The notes: generated by a model from the letters alone, not told the origin. A stretch of DNA of 64,000 nt from Streptomyces roseolilacinus (GCF_014649335.1 NZ_BMSV01000003.1:62001-126000); one strand, 5' to 3'; numbered from the stretch's first letter, positions 25,290 to 34,898 are shown. Program-made: numbers and translations.

Positions 25290-26999
25290 TCAGTGCCGGA
25301 CGCCGCCCGGGTCCGCCGGGTCCCCGTCGGGCACGCGGCCCGGCGGCGGTTCCGCCAGGGCCTCCGGGAGGACCACCGTGAACTCGGCGCCGCCGCCCGC
25401 CGCCGTACCCACCTCGACCCGGCCGCCGTGCCGTTCCGCGAGGCGGCGGACCAGGGGCAGGCCCAGGCCGCGCCCCGCGCCGTGGGACGGGCGGAGTTTG
25501 GTGGACCAACCCTCGGTGAACACCGCCTCCCGCTGCTCCGCCGGCACACCGGGCCCGCTGTCCGCGACCCGCAGCACCGCCGTGCGGCCCCGTGCGCCCA
25601 GCTCCACCTCGACGGCGGCGTCCGGTGAGCCGGCCGCCGCGTCCACGGCGTTGTCGACCAGGTTGCCCACCACCGTGACCAGCTCGCTGGGCGCGACCAG
25701 CCGGTCCGGCAGCAGCGAGCCGGCCGCGACCCGCAGCGCCACGCCCCGCTCCGCGGCCACCGTCGCCTTCCCCACCAGCAGCGCCGCCACCAGCGGGTCG
25801 TGCACCTTCTCGGTGACCTGCTCGGCGGTCGTCCGGTGCACCCCGGCCACCTCGGTGAGGTACTCCACCGCCTCCTCGTGCAGCTCCAGCTGCAGCAGCC
25901 CCAGGAGGGTGTGCATCCGGTTGGCGTGCTCGTGGTCCTGCGCCCGCAACGCGTCGATCAGCCCGCGCGTCGCGTCCAGTTCGCGCCCGAGCCGCTCCAG
26001 CTCCGTACGGTCCCGCAGGGTCACCACCGCGCCGCCGTCATCGGTCGGCATCCGGTTGGCGACCAGCACGCGCCGGCCGTGCACGGCCACCAGGTCCTCG
26101 CCCCGAACCCGCCCGGCCAGCACGTCCGCGGTGCGCCCGCCGCCCAGCACCTCGTCCAGCGGCCGCCCCGTGACCCGGGACCCCAGGTCCAGCAGCCGCT
26201 GCGCCTCGTCGTTGACCAGCCGGACGCGCCCCGCCCCGTCCAGCGCCACCACGCCCTCGCGGATGCCGTGCAGCATCGCCTCCCGCTCCGCCAGCAGGGC
26301 CGCGATGTCGGAGAACGCCAGGTCGCGGGTCTGCCGCTGGACGCGCCGGGCGATCAGCCACGCGGCCAGCGCGCCCGCCGCCAGCGCCCCGCCCGCGTAC
26401 GCGAGGAGGCCGGGGATCTCCGCCAGGAACCGGGCGCGCACGCTGTCGTACGCGATGCCGACGGACACCGCGCCGACGATCCTCCCGTCGCCGTCGCGCA
26501 GCGGCACCTTGCCGCGCGCCGACCGCCCCAGCGTGCCGCTGTCGATCTCCAGCACGTCCCGGCCGGCGAGCGCGCCGCTCGGGTCGGTCGACACCACCCC
26601 GCCGATCCTGGCCGGGTTCGGGTGCGACCAGCGGACCCCGCGCGCGTCCATCACGACGACGTACTCGGAGCCCGTCGCCCGGCGGATGCGCTCCGCCTCC
26701 GCCTGCACGGGGCCGTCCGGCGCCGGACGGGAGGCGAGCAGGTCGCCGGCCAGCCGGGACGACGCCGTGGTCTGCGCGACGGCCAGCGCCCGCCGCATCG
26801 CCTGGTCGTCCAGCTGCCCGCTCAGCGGCGCCAGGAACAGGCCCGTGACCAGCACCGTCACCCCGGTCACCATCGCCACCTGGATCAGCAGCAGCTGCGA
26901 GAACATCCGCCTCGGCCACCCCAGGGACGGCCAGGGCCGCCGGGCGGCCGCGCGGCCACCGGGGGCGGAATCGGCGGAAGGGGCGGAAACCGGTCTCAT
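25290..26999 (-). CDS. CitA/DcuS-type sensor histidine kinase
   Basis: 569 residues. Architecture: membrane helix (about 35-58), extracellular single-Cache (PDC) domain (60-200) with SEYVVVMDARGVRWSHPNPARIG, second membrane helix (about 205-225), PAS domain (GIREGVVALDGAGRVRLVNDEAQRLL), SpoOB-like phosphoacceptor helix with DHEHANRMHTLLGLLQLE, and a HATPase domain (NLVDNAVDAA, DSGPGVP, GRGLGLPLVRRL). Known relatives sense C4-dicarboxylates or citrate. Such kinases are normally encoded beside a DpiA/CitB-type response regulator, but none lies next to this gene. Start is ATG 26999; it is divergent from the CobW gene, 74 bp apart. Confidence 0.92.
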   Translation of the reverse strand: MRPVSAPSADSAPGGRAAARRPWPSLGWPRRMFSQLLLIQVAMVTGVTVLVTGLFLAPLSGQLDDQAMRRALAVAQTTASSRLAGDLLASRPAPDGPVQAEAERIRRATGSEYVVVMDARGVRWSHPNPARIGGVVSTDPSGALAGRDVLEIDSGTLGRSARGKVPLRDGDGRIVGAVSVGIAYDSVRARFLAEIPGLLAYAGGALAAGALAAWLIARRVQRQTRDLAFSDIAALLAEREAMLHGIREGVVALDGAGRVRLVNDEAQRLLDLGSRVTGRPLDEVLGGGRTADVLAGRVRGEDLVAVHGRRVLVANRMPTDDGGAVVTLRDRTELERLGRELDATRGLIDALRAQDHEHANRMHTLLGLLQLELHEEAVEYLTEVAGVHRTTAEQVTEKVHDPLVAALLVGKATVAAERGVALRVAAGSLLPDRLVAPSELVTVVGNLVDNAVDAAAGSPDAAVEVELGARGRTAVLRVADSGPGVPAEQREAVFTEGWSTKLRPSHGAGRGLGLPLVRRLAERHGGRVEVGTAAGGGAEFTVVLPEALAEPPPGRVPDGDPADPGGVRH

Positions 27000-27073
27000 G
27001 GCCGGAAACGGTAGACGGCCCCGCCTATCCTGAGGAACCCCGACCGTCGGCCGTCCAGCGAGAAAGGTGCCCC

Positions 27074-28225
27074 TTGAGCGCGCAGCAGATTCCCGTCGTC
27101 GTCCTCGCGGGATTCCTCGGTTCCGGCAAGACCACCCTGCTCAACCACCTCCTGCGCACCGCCCGGGGCACCCGCGTCGGCGTGATGGTCAACGACTTCG
27201 GATCCATCGAGATCGACGCCATGACCGTCGCCGGCCAGGTCGGCTCGACGGTCTCCCTCGGGAACGGCTGCCTGTGCTGCGCCGTCGACGCGAGCGAACT
27301 CGACACCTACCTGGAGGCCCTCACCCGCCCCTCGGCCCGGCTCGACGTCATCGTCATCGAGGCCAGCGGCCTGGCCGAGCCGCAGGAACTGGTGCGGATG
27401 GTCCTCGCCAGCGACAACGAGCGGGTCGTGTACGGCGGGCTCGTCGAGGTCGTCGACGCCGCCGAGTTCGACGCCACGCGCGTCCGCCACCCCGAGACCG
27501 ACCGGCACCTCGCCCTCGCCGACCTCGTCGTCGTCAACAAGGCCGACCGCGTCCCGGAGGACGAGCTGCGCCGCGTACGGGACGCCGTCACGGGCCTCGC
27601 GGGCCGCGCCGCGGTGATCACGGCGGCGTACGGGCGCGTCGACCCGGAGCTGCTCTTCGACCGGGCCGCCCGCGTCGAGGACGCGGCCGGCGCCCGGCAG
27701 CTGTCCTTCGAGGACCTGTACGCCGACGCGTACGAGCGCGACCACCGCGACCACCCGCACGCCGCCTACGAGACGGTGTCGTTCACGGCCGGGGAGCCCC
27801 TGCACCCGCGCCGTCTCATGGACTTCCTCGACTCGCGGCCCGAAGGGCTGTACCGGATCAAGGGATTCGTCGACTTCGGCGCCGCCGACCCGGACAACCG
27901 GTACGCCGTGCACGCCGTGGGCCGCTTCCTGCGGTTCTACCCGGAGCCCTGGCCGCCCGGCGGGCAGCGGCTCACCCAGCTCGTCCTCATCGGCTCCGGC
28001 ACGGACGGGGAGGCCCTGCTGCGGGCCCTCGACGGCTGCCGGGTGGCGGGTCCGCACGACACGCCGGAGGACCACGCCCTGTGGGGCGTCCTGCGGTACG
28101 TCCCCGACCCGCGGGAGGGGGCCGGACCGGTCACCGGTCCCGGCACCCCGGCGTACGACACCGACCTGTACGACACCGACCCGTACGGCACCGCGGCGTA
28201 CGACGAGGCGGCCGACCGCGCCTGA
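27074..28225 (+). CDS. CobW/COG0523 GTPase (metal chaperone family)
   Basis: 383 residues from TTG 27074, behind AAAGGTG. G1: GFLGSGKTTLLNHLL (about 13-20); metal-binding CxCC: GNGCLCC (about 71-77); Walker B-like VIVIEASGLAEP; G4: VNKAD. A CobW C-terminal domain follows (FTAGEPLHPRRLMDFLDSRPEGLYRIKGFV). GTPases of this family deliver Zn2+, Co2+ or other metals to client proteins. No zinc-limitation (Zur) box was recognised upstream. The C-terminus carries a short acidic-tyrosine repeat (see repeat entry). The metal and client are unknown. Confidence 0.9.
   Translation: MSAQQIPVVVLAGFLGSGKTTLLNHLLRTARGTRVGVMVNDFGSIEIDAMTVAGQVGSTVSLGNGCLCCAVDASELDTYLEALTRPSARLDVIVIEASGLAEPQELVRMVLASDNERVVYGGLVEVVDAAEFDATRVRHPETDRHLALADLVVVNKADRVPEDELRRVRDAVTGLAGRAAVITAAYGRVDPELLFDRAARVEDAAGARQLSFEDLYADAYERDHRDHPHAAYETVSFTAGEPLHPRRLMDFLDSRPEGLYRIKGFVDFGAADPDNRYAVHAVGRFLRFYPEPWPPGGQRLTQLVLIGSGTDGEALLRALDGCRVAGPHDTPEDHALWGVLRYVPDPREGAGPVTGPGTPAYDTDLYDTDPYGTAAYDEAADRA
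28154..28198 (+). repeat. Three 15-bp in-frame repeats at the CobW C-terminus
   Basis: Codons read YDTDL, YDTDP, YGTAA before YDE. The repeated Tyr-Asp-Thr-Asp units look disordered and could add acidic metal-contact residues; the last unit is diverged. Confidence 0.7.
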
Positions 28226-28237
28226 CCGGCCGCGGCG

Positions 28238-28263
28238 GCGCGCCCACCACCCGGTGGGCGCGC
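28238..28263. terminator. Bidirectional terminator between cobW-like gene and parC
   Basis: Perfect arms GCGCGCCCACC (28238-28248) and GGTGGGCGCGC (28253-28263) with loop ACCC, between convergent stops at 28225 and 28285. Confidence 0.8.
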
Positions 28264-28284
28264 CCCCGCACGCGTCACGCCCCG

Positions 28285-30738
28285 CTACGCCAGCGGGCCC
28301 GCCAGCACCGCCACCGGCTTGACCAGCGGCACGCCCGACCCGTCCCGGCGCGGGTCCGGGTCCGGCAGCTCCACGGGCATGCCGTTCTTCTGGGCCGCCA
28401 TGGCCGGAGCCCCGCCCGCCCAGGCCAGCACCAGCACGTCCTCGCCCTTCAGGAACCGGTGGCAGCGCACACCGCCCGTGGCCCGGCCCTTGCGGGGGTA
28501 CTGGTCGAACGGCGTCAGCTTCGCCGACGTACCGACGGAGGCGTCCAGCTGGCCCGTGGCGCCCGCGACCGTGAACACGACCGCGTCGGACGCCGGGTCG
28601 ACGGCGGTGAACGAGATCACCTCGGCGCCCGCCGACAGCTTGACGCCCGCCACGCCGCCCGCCGGGCGGCCCTGGGGGCGCACCTGGGACGCCGGGTAGC
28701 GCAGCAGCTGCGCGTCGGAGGTGATGAAGACCAGGTCCTCCTCGCCCGTCCGCAGCTCCACCGCGCCGACGATCCGGTCACCCTCCTTGAGCGTGATGAC
28801 CTCCAGCTCGTCCTTGTTCGCCGGGTAGTCGGGCACCACCCGCTTCACGACGCCCTGCAGCGTGCCCAGCGCGAGGCCCGCAGACGACTCGTCGAGCGTC
28901 GTCAGGCAGACGACCCTCTCGTCCTTCTCCAGCGTCAGGAACTCCGACAGCGGCGCCCCGCCCGACAGGTTCGGCGCCGACGCCGTGTCCGGCAGCTGCG
29001 GCAGGTCGATCACCGGGACGCGCAGCAGCCGCCCCGCGGACGTCACCGCGCCGACCGTGCCGCGCTGCGTCGCCGCCACCGCCGACACGACCACGTCGTG
29101 CTTGACACGCTTGCCGCCGCTCTCCGGCAGCGGGTCGCCGCTCGCCGTACGGGCCAGCAGCCCCGTCGAGGACAGCAGCACCCGGCACGGGTCGTCGGCG
29201 ACCTCCAGCGGCACCGCGGCGGCCGTGGAACCGGCCGACTCCAGCAGGACCGTGCGCCGCTCGGTGCCGAACTTCTTCGCCACCGTGGCCAGCTCGGACG
29301 ACACGAGCTTGCGCAGCTCGGCGTCCGAGTCCAGGATCCTCGTCAGCTCCTCGATCTCGCCGGTCAGCCGGTCCCGCTCGCCCTCCAGCTCCAGCCGGTC
29401 GAACCTGGTGAGCCGCCGCAGCGGCGTGTCCAGGATGTACTGGGTCTGGACGTCGCTCAGGGAGAACCTCTCGATCAGCCGCTCCTTGGCCTGCGCGGAG
29501 TTCTCACTCGACCGGATCAGCCGGATCACCTCGTCGATGTCGACGAGGGCGACCAGCAGGCCCTCCACCAGGTGCAGCCGGTCCCGCCGCTTGCCGCGCC
29601 GGAACTCGCTGCGGCGCCGCACCACCTCGAAGCGGTGGTCGAGGTAGACCTCCAGCAGCTCCTTCAGGCCCAGCGTGACCGGCTGGCCGTCCACCAGCGC
29701 CACGTTGTTGATGCCGAAGGACTCCTCCATCGGCGTCAGCTTGTACAGCTGCTCCAGCACCGCCTCGGGCACGAAGCCGTTCTTGACCTCGATGACCAGG
29801 CGCAGCCCGTGCTCCCGGTCCGTGAGGTCCTTGACGTCCGCGATGCCCTGGAGCTTCTTCGCGTTGACCAGGTCCTTGATCTTGGCGATGACCTTCTCGG
29901 GGCCGACCGCGAACGGCAGCTCCGTGACGACCAGGCCCTTGCGGCGCGCCGTCACGTTCTCCACCGTCGCCGTCGCGCGGATCTTGAACGTGCCGCGGCC
30001 GGACTCGTACGCGTCCCTGATGCCGGACAGGCCGACGATCCTGCCGCCGGTCGGCAGGTCCGGGCCGGGCACGAACCGCATGAGCGTCTCGAGGTCGGCG
30101 CCCGGGTGCCTGATCAGGTGCCGGGCGGCCGCGATGACCTCGCCCAGGTTGTGCGGGGGCATGTTGGTGGCCATGCCGACCGCGATGCCCGACGCGCCGT
30201 TCACCAGCAGGTTCGGGAAGGCGGCCGGGAGGGCGGCCGGCTCACGCTCCTGCCCGTCGTAGTTCGGCACGAAGTCGACGGTGTCCTCGTCGATCGACTC
30301 CGTCATCAGGGACGTCGCGTCGGCCATCCGGCACTCCGTGTACCGCATGGCGGCCGGCGGGTCGTCGTTGCCGAGCGAGCCGAAGTTGCCGTGGCCGTCG
30401 ACCAGGGGCAGGCGCATGGAGAAGGGCTGCGCCATGCGCACCAGCGCGTCGTAGATCGACGCGTCGCCGTGCGGGTGGAGCTTGCCCATCACCTCGCCGA
30501 CGACGCGGGCGCACTTCACGAACCCGCGCTCGGGGCGCAGGCCCATCTCGTTCATCTGGTACACGATCCGGCGGTGCACCGGCTTCATGCCGTCCCGGGC
30601 GTCGGGCAGGGCGCGGGAGTAGATCACCGAGTACGCGTACTCGAGGAAGGAGCCCTGCATCTCGTCGACGACGTCGATGTCGAGGATCCGCTCCTCGAAG
30701 TCGTCGGGCGGCGGGGTCTTCGTGCTGCGGCGGGCCAT
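28285..30738 (-). CDS. parC: DNA topoisomerase IV subunit A
   Basis: 817 residues from ATG 30738 ([18 protein letters not shown]), with AAGGAG 11 nt upstream; the frame remains open much further upstream without conservation. DNA-cleavage domain: [23 protein letters not shown], then active-site Tyr in [10 protein letters not shown] (about residue 127). Coiled-coil tower follows, then a C-terminal domain with six beta-pinwheel blades (e.g. [44 protein letters not shown]). Pairs with parE at 20.8 kb to decatenate chromosomes. The gene is divergent from the M16 peptidase genes with 180 bp between starts. Confidence 0.95.
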   Translation of the reverse strand: MARRSTKTPPPDDFEERILDIDVVDEMQGSFLEYAYSVIYSRALPDARDGMKPVHRRIVYQMNEMGLRPERGFVKCARVVGEVMGKLHPHGDASIYDALVRMAQPFSMRLPLVDGHGNFGSLGNDDPPAAMRYTECRMADATSLMTESIDEDTVDFVPNYDGQEREPAALPAAFPNLLVNGASGIAVGMATNMPPHNLGEVIAAARHLIRHPGADLETLMRFVPGPDLPTGGRIVGLSGIRDAYESGRGTFKIRATATVENVTARRKGLVVTELPFAVGPEKVIAKIKDLVNAKKLQGIADVKDLTDREHGLRLVIEVKNGFVPEAVLEQLYKLTPMEESFGINNVALVDGQPVTLGLKELLEVYLDHRFEVVRRRSEFRRGKRRDRLHLVEGLLVALVDIDEVIRLIRSSENSAQAKERLIERFSLSDVQTQYILDTPLRRLTRFDRLELEGERDRLTGEIEELTRILDSDAELRKLVSSELATVAKKFGTERRTVLLESAGSTAAAVPLEVADDPCRVLLSSTGLLARTASGDPLPESGGKRVKHDVVVSAVAATQRGTVGAVTSAGRLLRVPVIDLPQLPDTASAPNLSGGAPLSEFLTLEKDERVVCLTTLDESSAGLALGTLQGVVKRVVPDYPANKDELEVITLKEGDRIVGAVELRTGEEDLVFITSDAQLLRYPASQVRPQGRPAGGVAGVKLSAGAEVISFTAVDPASDAVVFTVAGATGQLDASVGTSAKLTPFDQYPRKGRATGGVRCHRFLKGEDVLVLAWAGGAPAMAAQKNGMPVELPDPDPRRDGSGVPLVKPVAVLAGPLA

Positions 30739-30918
30739 CGCTGCTGCGGCTCCTTCACCAACAAGGTTGATCTGACGCCGACCATTGTGGACCGTCCCAC
30801 TGACAGGACCGACCGCGACCCGGAAGAGGGACGCCGCAGGTTGCCGGGAACTTCGCAGGGCGCCGGTGCGCTTGCATACAGTGGCAGGACTTTCCATGAC
30901 GCGATCGAAGGGACGTAC

Positions 30919-32274
30919 ATGCCCATGGGTCACACGGCCACAGCCCAGGCCGGCTCCGGCGGCCTGACAGCGACCGAGCACCGGCTGGCCAACGGCCTGC
31001 GCGTGGTGCTCTCGGAGGACCACCTGACCCCGGTCGCCGCGGTGTGCCTCTGGTACGACGTCGGCTCCCGCCACGAGGTCAAGGGCCGCACCGGCCTCGC
31101 CCACCTCTTCGAGCACCTGATGTTCCAGGGTTCCCGGCAGGTCCAGGGGAACGGCCACTTCGAACTGGTGCAGGGCGCCGGCGGCTCCCTCAACGGCACC
31201 ACGAGCTTCGAGCGCACCAACTACTTCGAGACCATGCCCGCGCACCAGCTGGAGCTCGCCCTCTGGCTGGAGGCCGACCGCATGGGCTCCCTCCTCGCCG
31301 CCCTCGACGAGGAGTCGATGGAGAACCAGCGGGACGTCGTTAAGAACGAGCGCCGCCAGCGCTACGACAACGTGCCGTACGGCACGGCGTTCGAGAAGCT
31401 GACCGCCCTCGTCTTCCCGGACGGGCACCCCTACCACCACACGCCGATCGGCTCCATGGCGGACCTCGACGCGGCCACGCTGGAGGACGCCCGGAACTTC
31501 TTCCGCACGTACTACGCGCCGAACAACGCCGTCCTGTCCGTCGTCGGCGACATCGACCCCGAGCAGACGCTCGCCTGGATCGAGAAGTACTTCGGCTCCA
31601 TCCCGCCCCACGACGGCAAGCCCGAGCCGCGCGACGGGACGCTCCCGGAGGTCATCGGCGAGCAGCTCCGCGAGGTCGTCGAGGAGGACGTCCCGGCGCG
31701 CGCCCTGATGGCCGCCTACCGCCTCCCGGCCGACGGCACGCGCGCGTGCGACGCCGCCGACCTCGCCCTCACCGTCCTCGGCGGCGGCGAGTCGTCCCGG
31801 CTGCACAACCGGCTGGTCCGGCGCGACCGCACCGCCGTCGCCGCCGGCTTCGGCCTGCTGCGGCTGGCCGGCGCGCCCTCGATGGGATGGCTGGACGTGA
31901 AGACCTCCGCCGGCGTCGAGGTGCCGGACATCGAGGCCGCCGTCGACGAGGAGCTGGCCCGGTTCGCCGCCGAGGGCCCCACGGCCGAGGAGATGGAGCG
32001 CGCCCAGGCCCAGCTGGAGCGCGAGTGGCTGGACCGGCTGGGCACGGTCGCGGGCCGCGCCGACGAGCTGTGCCGCTTCGCCGTCCTGTTCGGCGACCCG
32101 CAGCTCGCCCTCACCGCCGTCCAGCGGGTCCTGGACGTCACCGCCGACGAGGTGCGCGAGGTCGCCGCCCAGCAGCTGCGCCCGGACAACCGCGCGGTCC
32201 TCGTCTACGAACCCGCCAAGGCCGACGACGGCGACCAGACCGACAGCGACGAGGAAGAGGGGACGGACCAGTGA
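30919..32274 (+). CDS. M16-family zinc peptidase, catalytic subunit
   Basis: 451 residues. Inverzincin-type HxxEH is present: AHLFEHLMFQGS at 62-66; the third ligand Glu lies in MENQRDVVKNERRQR about 75 residues later. N-terminal domain, then the paired M16 C domain from about 190 (YYAPNNAVLSVVGDID). M16 peptidases form clam-shell chambers that cut peptides of limited length. ATG 30919 with GAAGGGA upstream is chosen; a second ATG lies two codons on. The next gene overlaps this stop by 4 bp (GTGA), so both halves are likely made together as a heterodimer. Confidence 0.93.
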   Translation: MPMGHTATAQAGSGGLTATEHRLANGLRVVLSEDHLTPVAAVCLWYDVGSRHEVKGRTGLAHLFEHLMFQGSRQVQGNGHFELVQGAGGSLNGTTSFERTNYFETMPAHQLELALWLEADRMGSLLAALDEESMENQRDVVKNERRQRYDNVPYGTAFEKLTALVFPDGHPYHHTPIGSMADLDAATLEDARNFFRTYYAPNNAVLSVVGDIDPEQTLAWIEKYFGSIPPHDGKPEPRDGTLPEVIGEQLREVVEEDVPARALMAAYRLPADGTRACDAADLALTVLGGGESSRLHNRLVRRDRTAVAAGFGLLRLAGAPSMGWLDVKTSAGVEVPDIEAAVDEELARFAAEGPTAEEMERAQAQLEREWLDRLGTVAGRADELCRFAVLFGDPQLALTAVQRVLDVTADEVREVAAQQLRPDNRAVLVYEPAKADDGDQTDSDEEEGTDQ

Positions 32275-33668
32275 GCGACGCTGCCGTGTCTCTGACCACC
32301 ATGGAGTTCCACCCGCAGCCGAAGCCGGGCACGCCCCGCGTGTGGGCCTTCCCCGCCCCCGAGCGCGGCCGGCTCGGCAACGGCCTGACGGTGCTGCGCT
32401 GCCACCGCCCCGGCCAGCAGGTCGTCGCCGTCGAGATCGTCCTCGACGCCCCGCTGGACGCCGAGCCCGAGGGGCTCGACGGCGTCGCCACCATCATGGC
32501 GCGCGCCCTGTCAGAGGGCACGGACAAGCACACCGCCGAGGAGTTCGCCGCCGAACTGGAGCGGTGCGGCGCCACCCTGGACGCGCACGCGGACCACCCG
32601 GCCGTGCGGGTCTCCCTGGAGGTGCCGGCCTCCCGGCTCCACAAGGCCCTCGGACTGCTCTCCGACGCGCTGCGGGCACCGGCCTTCGCGGACGACGAGG
32701 TCGACCGCCTCGTCCGCAACCGGCTCGACGAGATCCCGCACGAGACGGCCAACCCGGCCCGCCGCGCCGCCAAGCAGCTCTCCGCCGAGCTGTTCCCGGC
32801 CTCCTCGCGCATGTCCCGGCCCCGCCAGGGCACGGAGGAGACCGTCGCCCGGATCGACGCCGCGGCCGTACGGGCCTTCTACGAGGCCCACGTCCGTCCC
32901 GCGTCGGCCACCGCGGTCGTGGTCGGCGACCTGACCGGCATCGACCTGGACGCGCTCCTCGACGAGACGCTCGGCGCGTGGAAGGGCGACGCCCCCCGCC
33001 CGCGCACGGCGCCGCCCGTCACCGCCGACGACACCGGCCGCGTCGTCATCGTGGACCGGCCGGGCGCCGTGCAGACGCAGCTGCTCATCGGCCGCGTCGG
33101 CCCGGACCGGCACGACCGCGTGTGGCCCGCGCAGGTCGTCGGCACGTACTGCCTGGGCGGCACGCTCACCTCCCGCCTGGACCGCGTCCTGCGCGAGGAG
33201 AAGGGCTACACGTACGGCGTGCGGGCCTTCGGGCAGGTCCTGCGGTCGCTGCCGGACGGCACGGGCGCGGCGATGCTCGCCATCAGCGGCTCCGTCGACA
33301 CGCCCAACACCGGCCCCGCGCTGGACGACCTGTGGAAGGTGCTGCGCACCCTCGCGGCGGAGGGCCTCACCGACGCCGAGCGCGACGCCGCCGTGCACAA
33401 CCTGGTGGGCGTGGCCCCGCTCAAGTACGAGACGGCGGCGTCCGTCGCGGGCACGCTGGCCGACCAGGTCGAGCAGCACCTGCCGGACGACTTCCAGGCG
33501 CAGCTGTACCGGCGCCTGGACGCGACAGGCACGGTGGAGGCGACGGCGGCCGTCGTCAGCGCCTTCCCGCCGGACCGCCTGGTCACCGTCCTCGTCGGCG
33601 ACGCGGCGCGGATCAAGGAGCCGGTGGAGGCGCTGGGCCTCGGTGAAGTGACCGTCGTCACCGGCTGA
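32271..33668 (+). CDS. M16-family peptidase-like partner (HxxEH absent)
   Basis: 465 residues from GTG 32271, overlapping the preceding stop. Where the catalytic HxxEH is expected the sequence reads VATIMARALSEGTDKHTAEEF, so zinc ligands are missing. It keeps the Arg/Tyr pocket typical of non-catalytic partners in the second half: LREEKGYTYGVRAF (about 300-315). This matches the bacterial M16B pairs in which one subunit provides the metal site and the other the Arg-Tyr pair that binds substrate. Ends at a very strong terminator (33675). Activity of the pair is inferred from the family. Confidence 0.92.
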   Translation: MSDAAVSLTTMEFHPQPKPGTPRVWAFPAPERGRLGNGLTVLRCHRPGQQVVAVEIVLDAPLDAEPEGLDGVATIMARALSEGTDKHTAEEFAAELERCGATLDAHADHPAVRVSLEVPASRLHKALGLLSDALRAPAFADDEVDRLVRNRLDEIPHETANPARRAAKQLSAELFPASSRMSRPRQGTEETVARIDAAAVRAFYEAHVRPASATAVVVGDLTGIDLDALLDETLGAWKGDAPRPRTAPPVTADDTGRVVIVDRPGAVQTQLLIGRVGPDRHDRVWPAQVVGTYCLGGTLTSRLDRVLREEKGYTYGVRAFGQVLRSLPDGTGAAMLAISGSVDTPNTGPALDDLWKVLRTLAAEGLTDAERDAAVHNLVGVAPLKYETAASVAGTLADQVEQHLPDDFQAQLYRRLDATGTVEATAAVVSAFPPDRLVTVLVGDAARIKEPVEALGLGEVTVVTG

Positions 33669-33674
33669 TTGACG

Positions 33675-33718
33675 AAGCGGAACCCCGGCATCCCCCCGGA
33701 TGTCGGGGTTCCGCTTTT
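33675..33718 (+). terminator. Strong intrinsic terminator of the M16 operon
   Basis: A 19-bp stem (33675-33693 with 33698-33716, one G-U) and CCCC loop end in TTTT. It lies 6 bp past the stop and has a true U tract, unusual for this genome. Confidence 0.92.
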
Positions 33719-33873
33719 GCGTGGGCTTATGTCCGTTTTATTGGAGAGGCGGAGCTTCTGTTCTGTGGCGTGCGCTACAAAAAAGCGTGTCCGTTTGGTG
33801 ATTGAAAGATCAGCCGCATAGCGTCTTAGCCGCTGTCCGCCCCCGTACCCGCCGCACCCGCGGCACCGGGCAG
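33719..33873 (+). other. Promoter zone before the c-di-AMP riboswitch
   Basis: 155 bp, AT-richer than its surroundings (TTTTATTGGAG, CTACAAAAAAGCGTG, TTGAAAGATCAG). It must contain the promoter of the riboswitch-M23 transcript, but I cannot choose a -10/-35 pair with confidence. Confidence 0.45.
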
Positions 33874-34024
33874 CGATCGCCGAATCCCCGTCAGGCGCGA
33901 GCCTGGGGAACCGGGGACCCAAGTCCCCCTGGGGTGAATCGGGCGCCTTCGCCACCGTGCGGAGGGGTCCGTAGGAGACCTTCCTGCTCCGAACCCGTCA
34001 GCTAACCCGGTAGGCGAGAGGGAA
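33874..34024 (+). ncRNA. c-di-AMP riboswitch (ydaO-yuaA type)
   Basis: The leader shows the conserved ydaO pieces: CGATCGCCGAATCC at the 5' side, CAGGCGCGAGCCTGGGGAACC, GGGGACCCAAGTCCCC hairpin, GGGGTGAATCGGG, a variable stem around 33950-33985, GGTCCGTAGGAGACCTTC, then CCGAACCCGTCAGCTAACCCGGTAGGCG and GAGAGGGAAGGA. In Streptomyces such riboswitches precede cell-wall hydrolase genes and switch expression off when c-di-AMP (produced with high potassium or turgor signals) binds. The aptamer ends 21 bp before the M23 ATG; the switching element is not a classic terminator, so translation control or early termination are both open. Confidence 0.88.
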
Positions 34025-34044
34025 GGAAAGGACACGTCCCCTTC

Positions 34045-34845
34045 ATGGCGTTCACCCGTTCCACCGGGAAGCACCGTGCCCCGAGCCGCATGAGCCGCAG
34101 GAGCGCCCACGTCGCCGGCGCCGCCGCCCTCGCGACCTCCGGCGTCATCGGAACCCTCACCTCCCCGGCGTTCGCCGCGGACGCGGAGCGCGCCTCCCTG
34201 GAGGACACCGCCTCCATCCCGACCATCGCCGGCTACGAGCTGGCCGACGAGGTCGAGGACCAGGCCACCGCCCAGGAGCTGGCCGCCGAGGTGGTCGAGC
34301 GCCAGGCCGCGGCCGAGGCGGCCGCCGAGCGCCAGGCCGAGGCCCGCCTCCAGGCCGCCCGCCAGGCCGAGGCCCGCGCCGAGGCGGCCCGCGAGGCCCA
34401 GGAGCGCGCCGACCGCGAGGCCGAGCGCAAGCGCCTCGGCTCCTTCCAGCTGCCCGTGGCCGGCTCGTACGTCTCCACCGCCTACCGGGCCAGCAGCTCC
34501 CTGTGGTCCTCCGGCAGCCACTCGGGCGTCGACTTCCACGCCCCCTACGGCTCCTCCGTGGTCTCCGTGGGCCTCGGCACGGTCGTCGAGGCCGGCTGGG
34601 GCGGCGCGTACGGCAACAACGTGGTGATCCGGATGCACGACGGCACGTACACGCAGTACGGCCACCTCGCCTCGGTCGGCGTCTCGGTCGGCCAGACGGT
34701 CATGCCGGGCCAGCAGATCGGCGTCTCCGGCTCGACCGGCAACTCCACGGGCCCCCACCTCCACTTCGAGGCCCGCACCTCCGCCGAGTACGGCTCCGAC
34801 GTCGACCCGGTCTCCTACCTCCGGGCGCGCGGCGTCAACGTCTGA
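34045..34845 (+). CDS. Secreted M23 metallopeptidase (cell-wall hydrolase)
   Basis: 266 residues. Signal peptide: KHRAPSRMSRRS, hydrophobic ATSGVIGTLTSPAFA, cleavage near AFA-AD (about 45). Residues about 70-130 are a long Ala/Glu/Arg coiled coil (ERQAEARLQAARQAEARAEA...). The M23 LytM domain starts at about 140: zinc ligands His and Asp in SHSGVDFHAPYG, and HLHFEAR near 236. Cleaves peptidoglycan cross-bridges. It is directly controlled by the upstream c-di-AMP riboswitch, so wall opening is likely tied to osmotic state. Strong terminator at 34860. Confidence 0.94.
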   Translation: MAFTRSTGKHRAPSRMSRRSAHVAGAAALATSGVIGTLTSPAFAADAERASLEDTASIPTIAGYELADEVEDQATAQELAAEVVERQAAAEAAAERQAEARLQAARQAEARAEAAREAQERADREAERKRLGSFQLPVAGSYVSTAYRASSSLWSSGSHSGVDFHAPYGSSVVSVGLGTVVEAGWGGAYGNNVVIRMHDGTYTQYGHLASVGVSVGQTVMPGQQIGVSGSTGNSTGPHLHFEARTSAEYGSDVDPVSYLRARGVNV

Positions 34846-34859
34846 CCCGTCCCCGCTTC

Positions 34860-34898
34860 GCGAAGGCCCCGGCTCGGTCACCGAGCCGGGGCCTTCGC
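34860..34898 (+). terminator. Perfect 18-bp stem terminator of the M23 gene
   Basis: 34860-34877 pairs with 34881-34898 without mismatch; loop TCA. The arms begin GCGAAGGCCCCGG. Confidence 0.88.

Noticed and set aside
28285..31806. Long N-terminal extension of parC to 31806
   Set aside because: The extension covers the antisense of the M16 gene and has no conserved sequence; ParC homology starts at 30738.
27067..32274. A single 1735-residue open frame across cobW-like, parC and M16 genes
   Set aside because: It merges the M16 peptidase frame (30919 on) with unrelated, Arg/Pro/Gln-rich shadow frame opposite parC; only the last quarter has homology.
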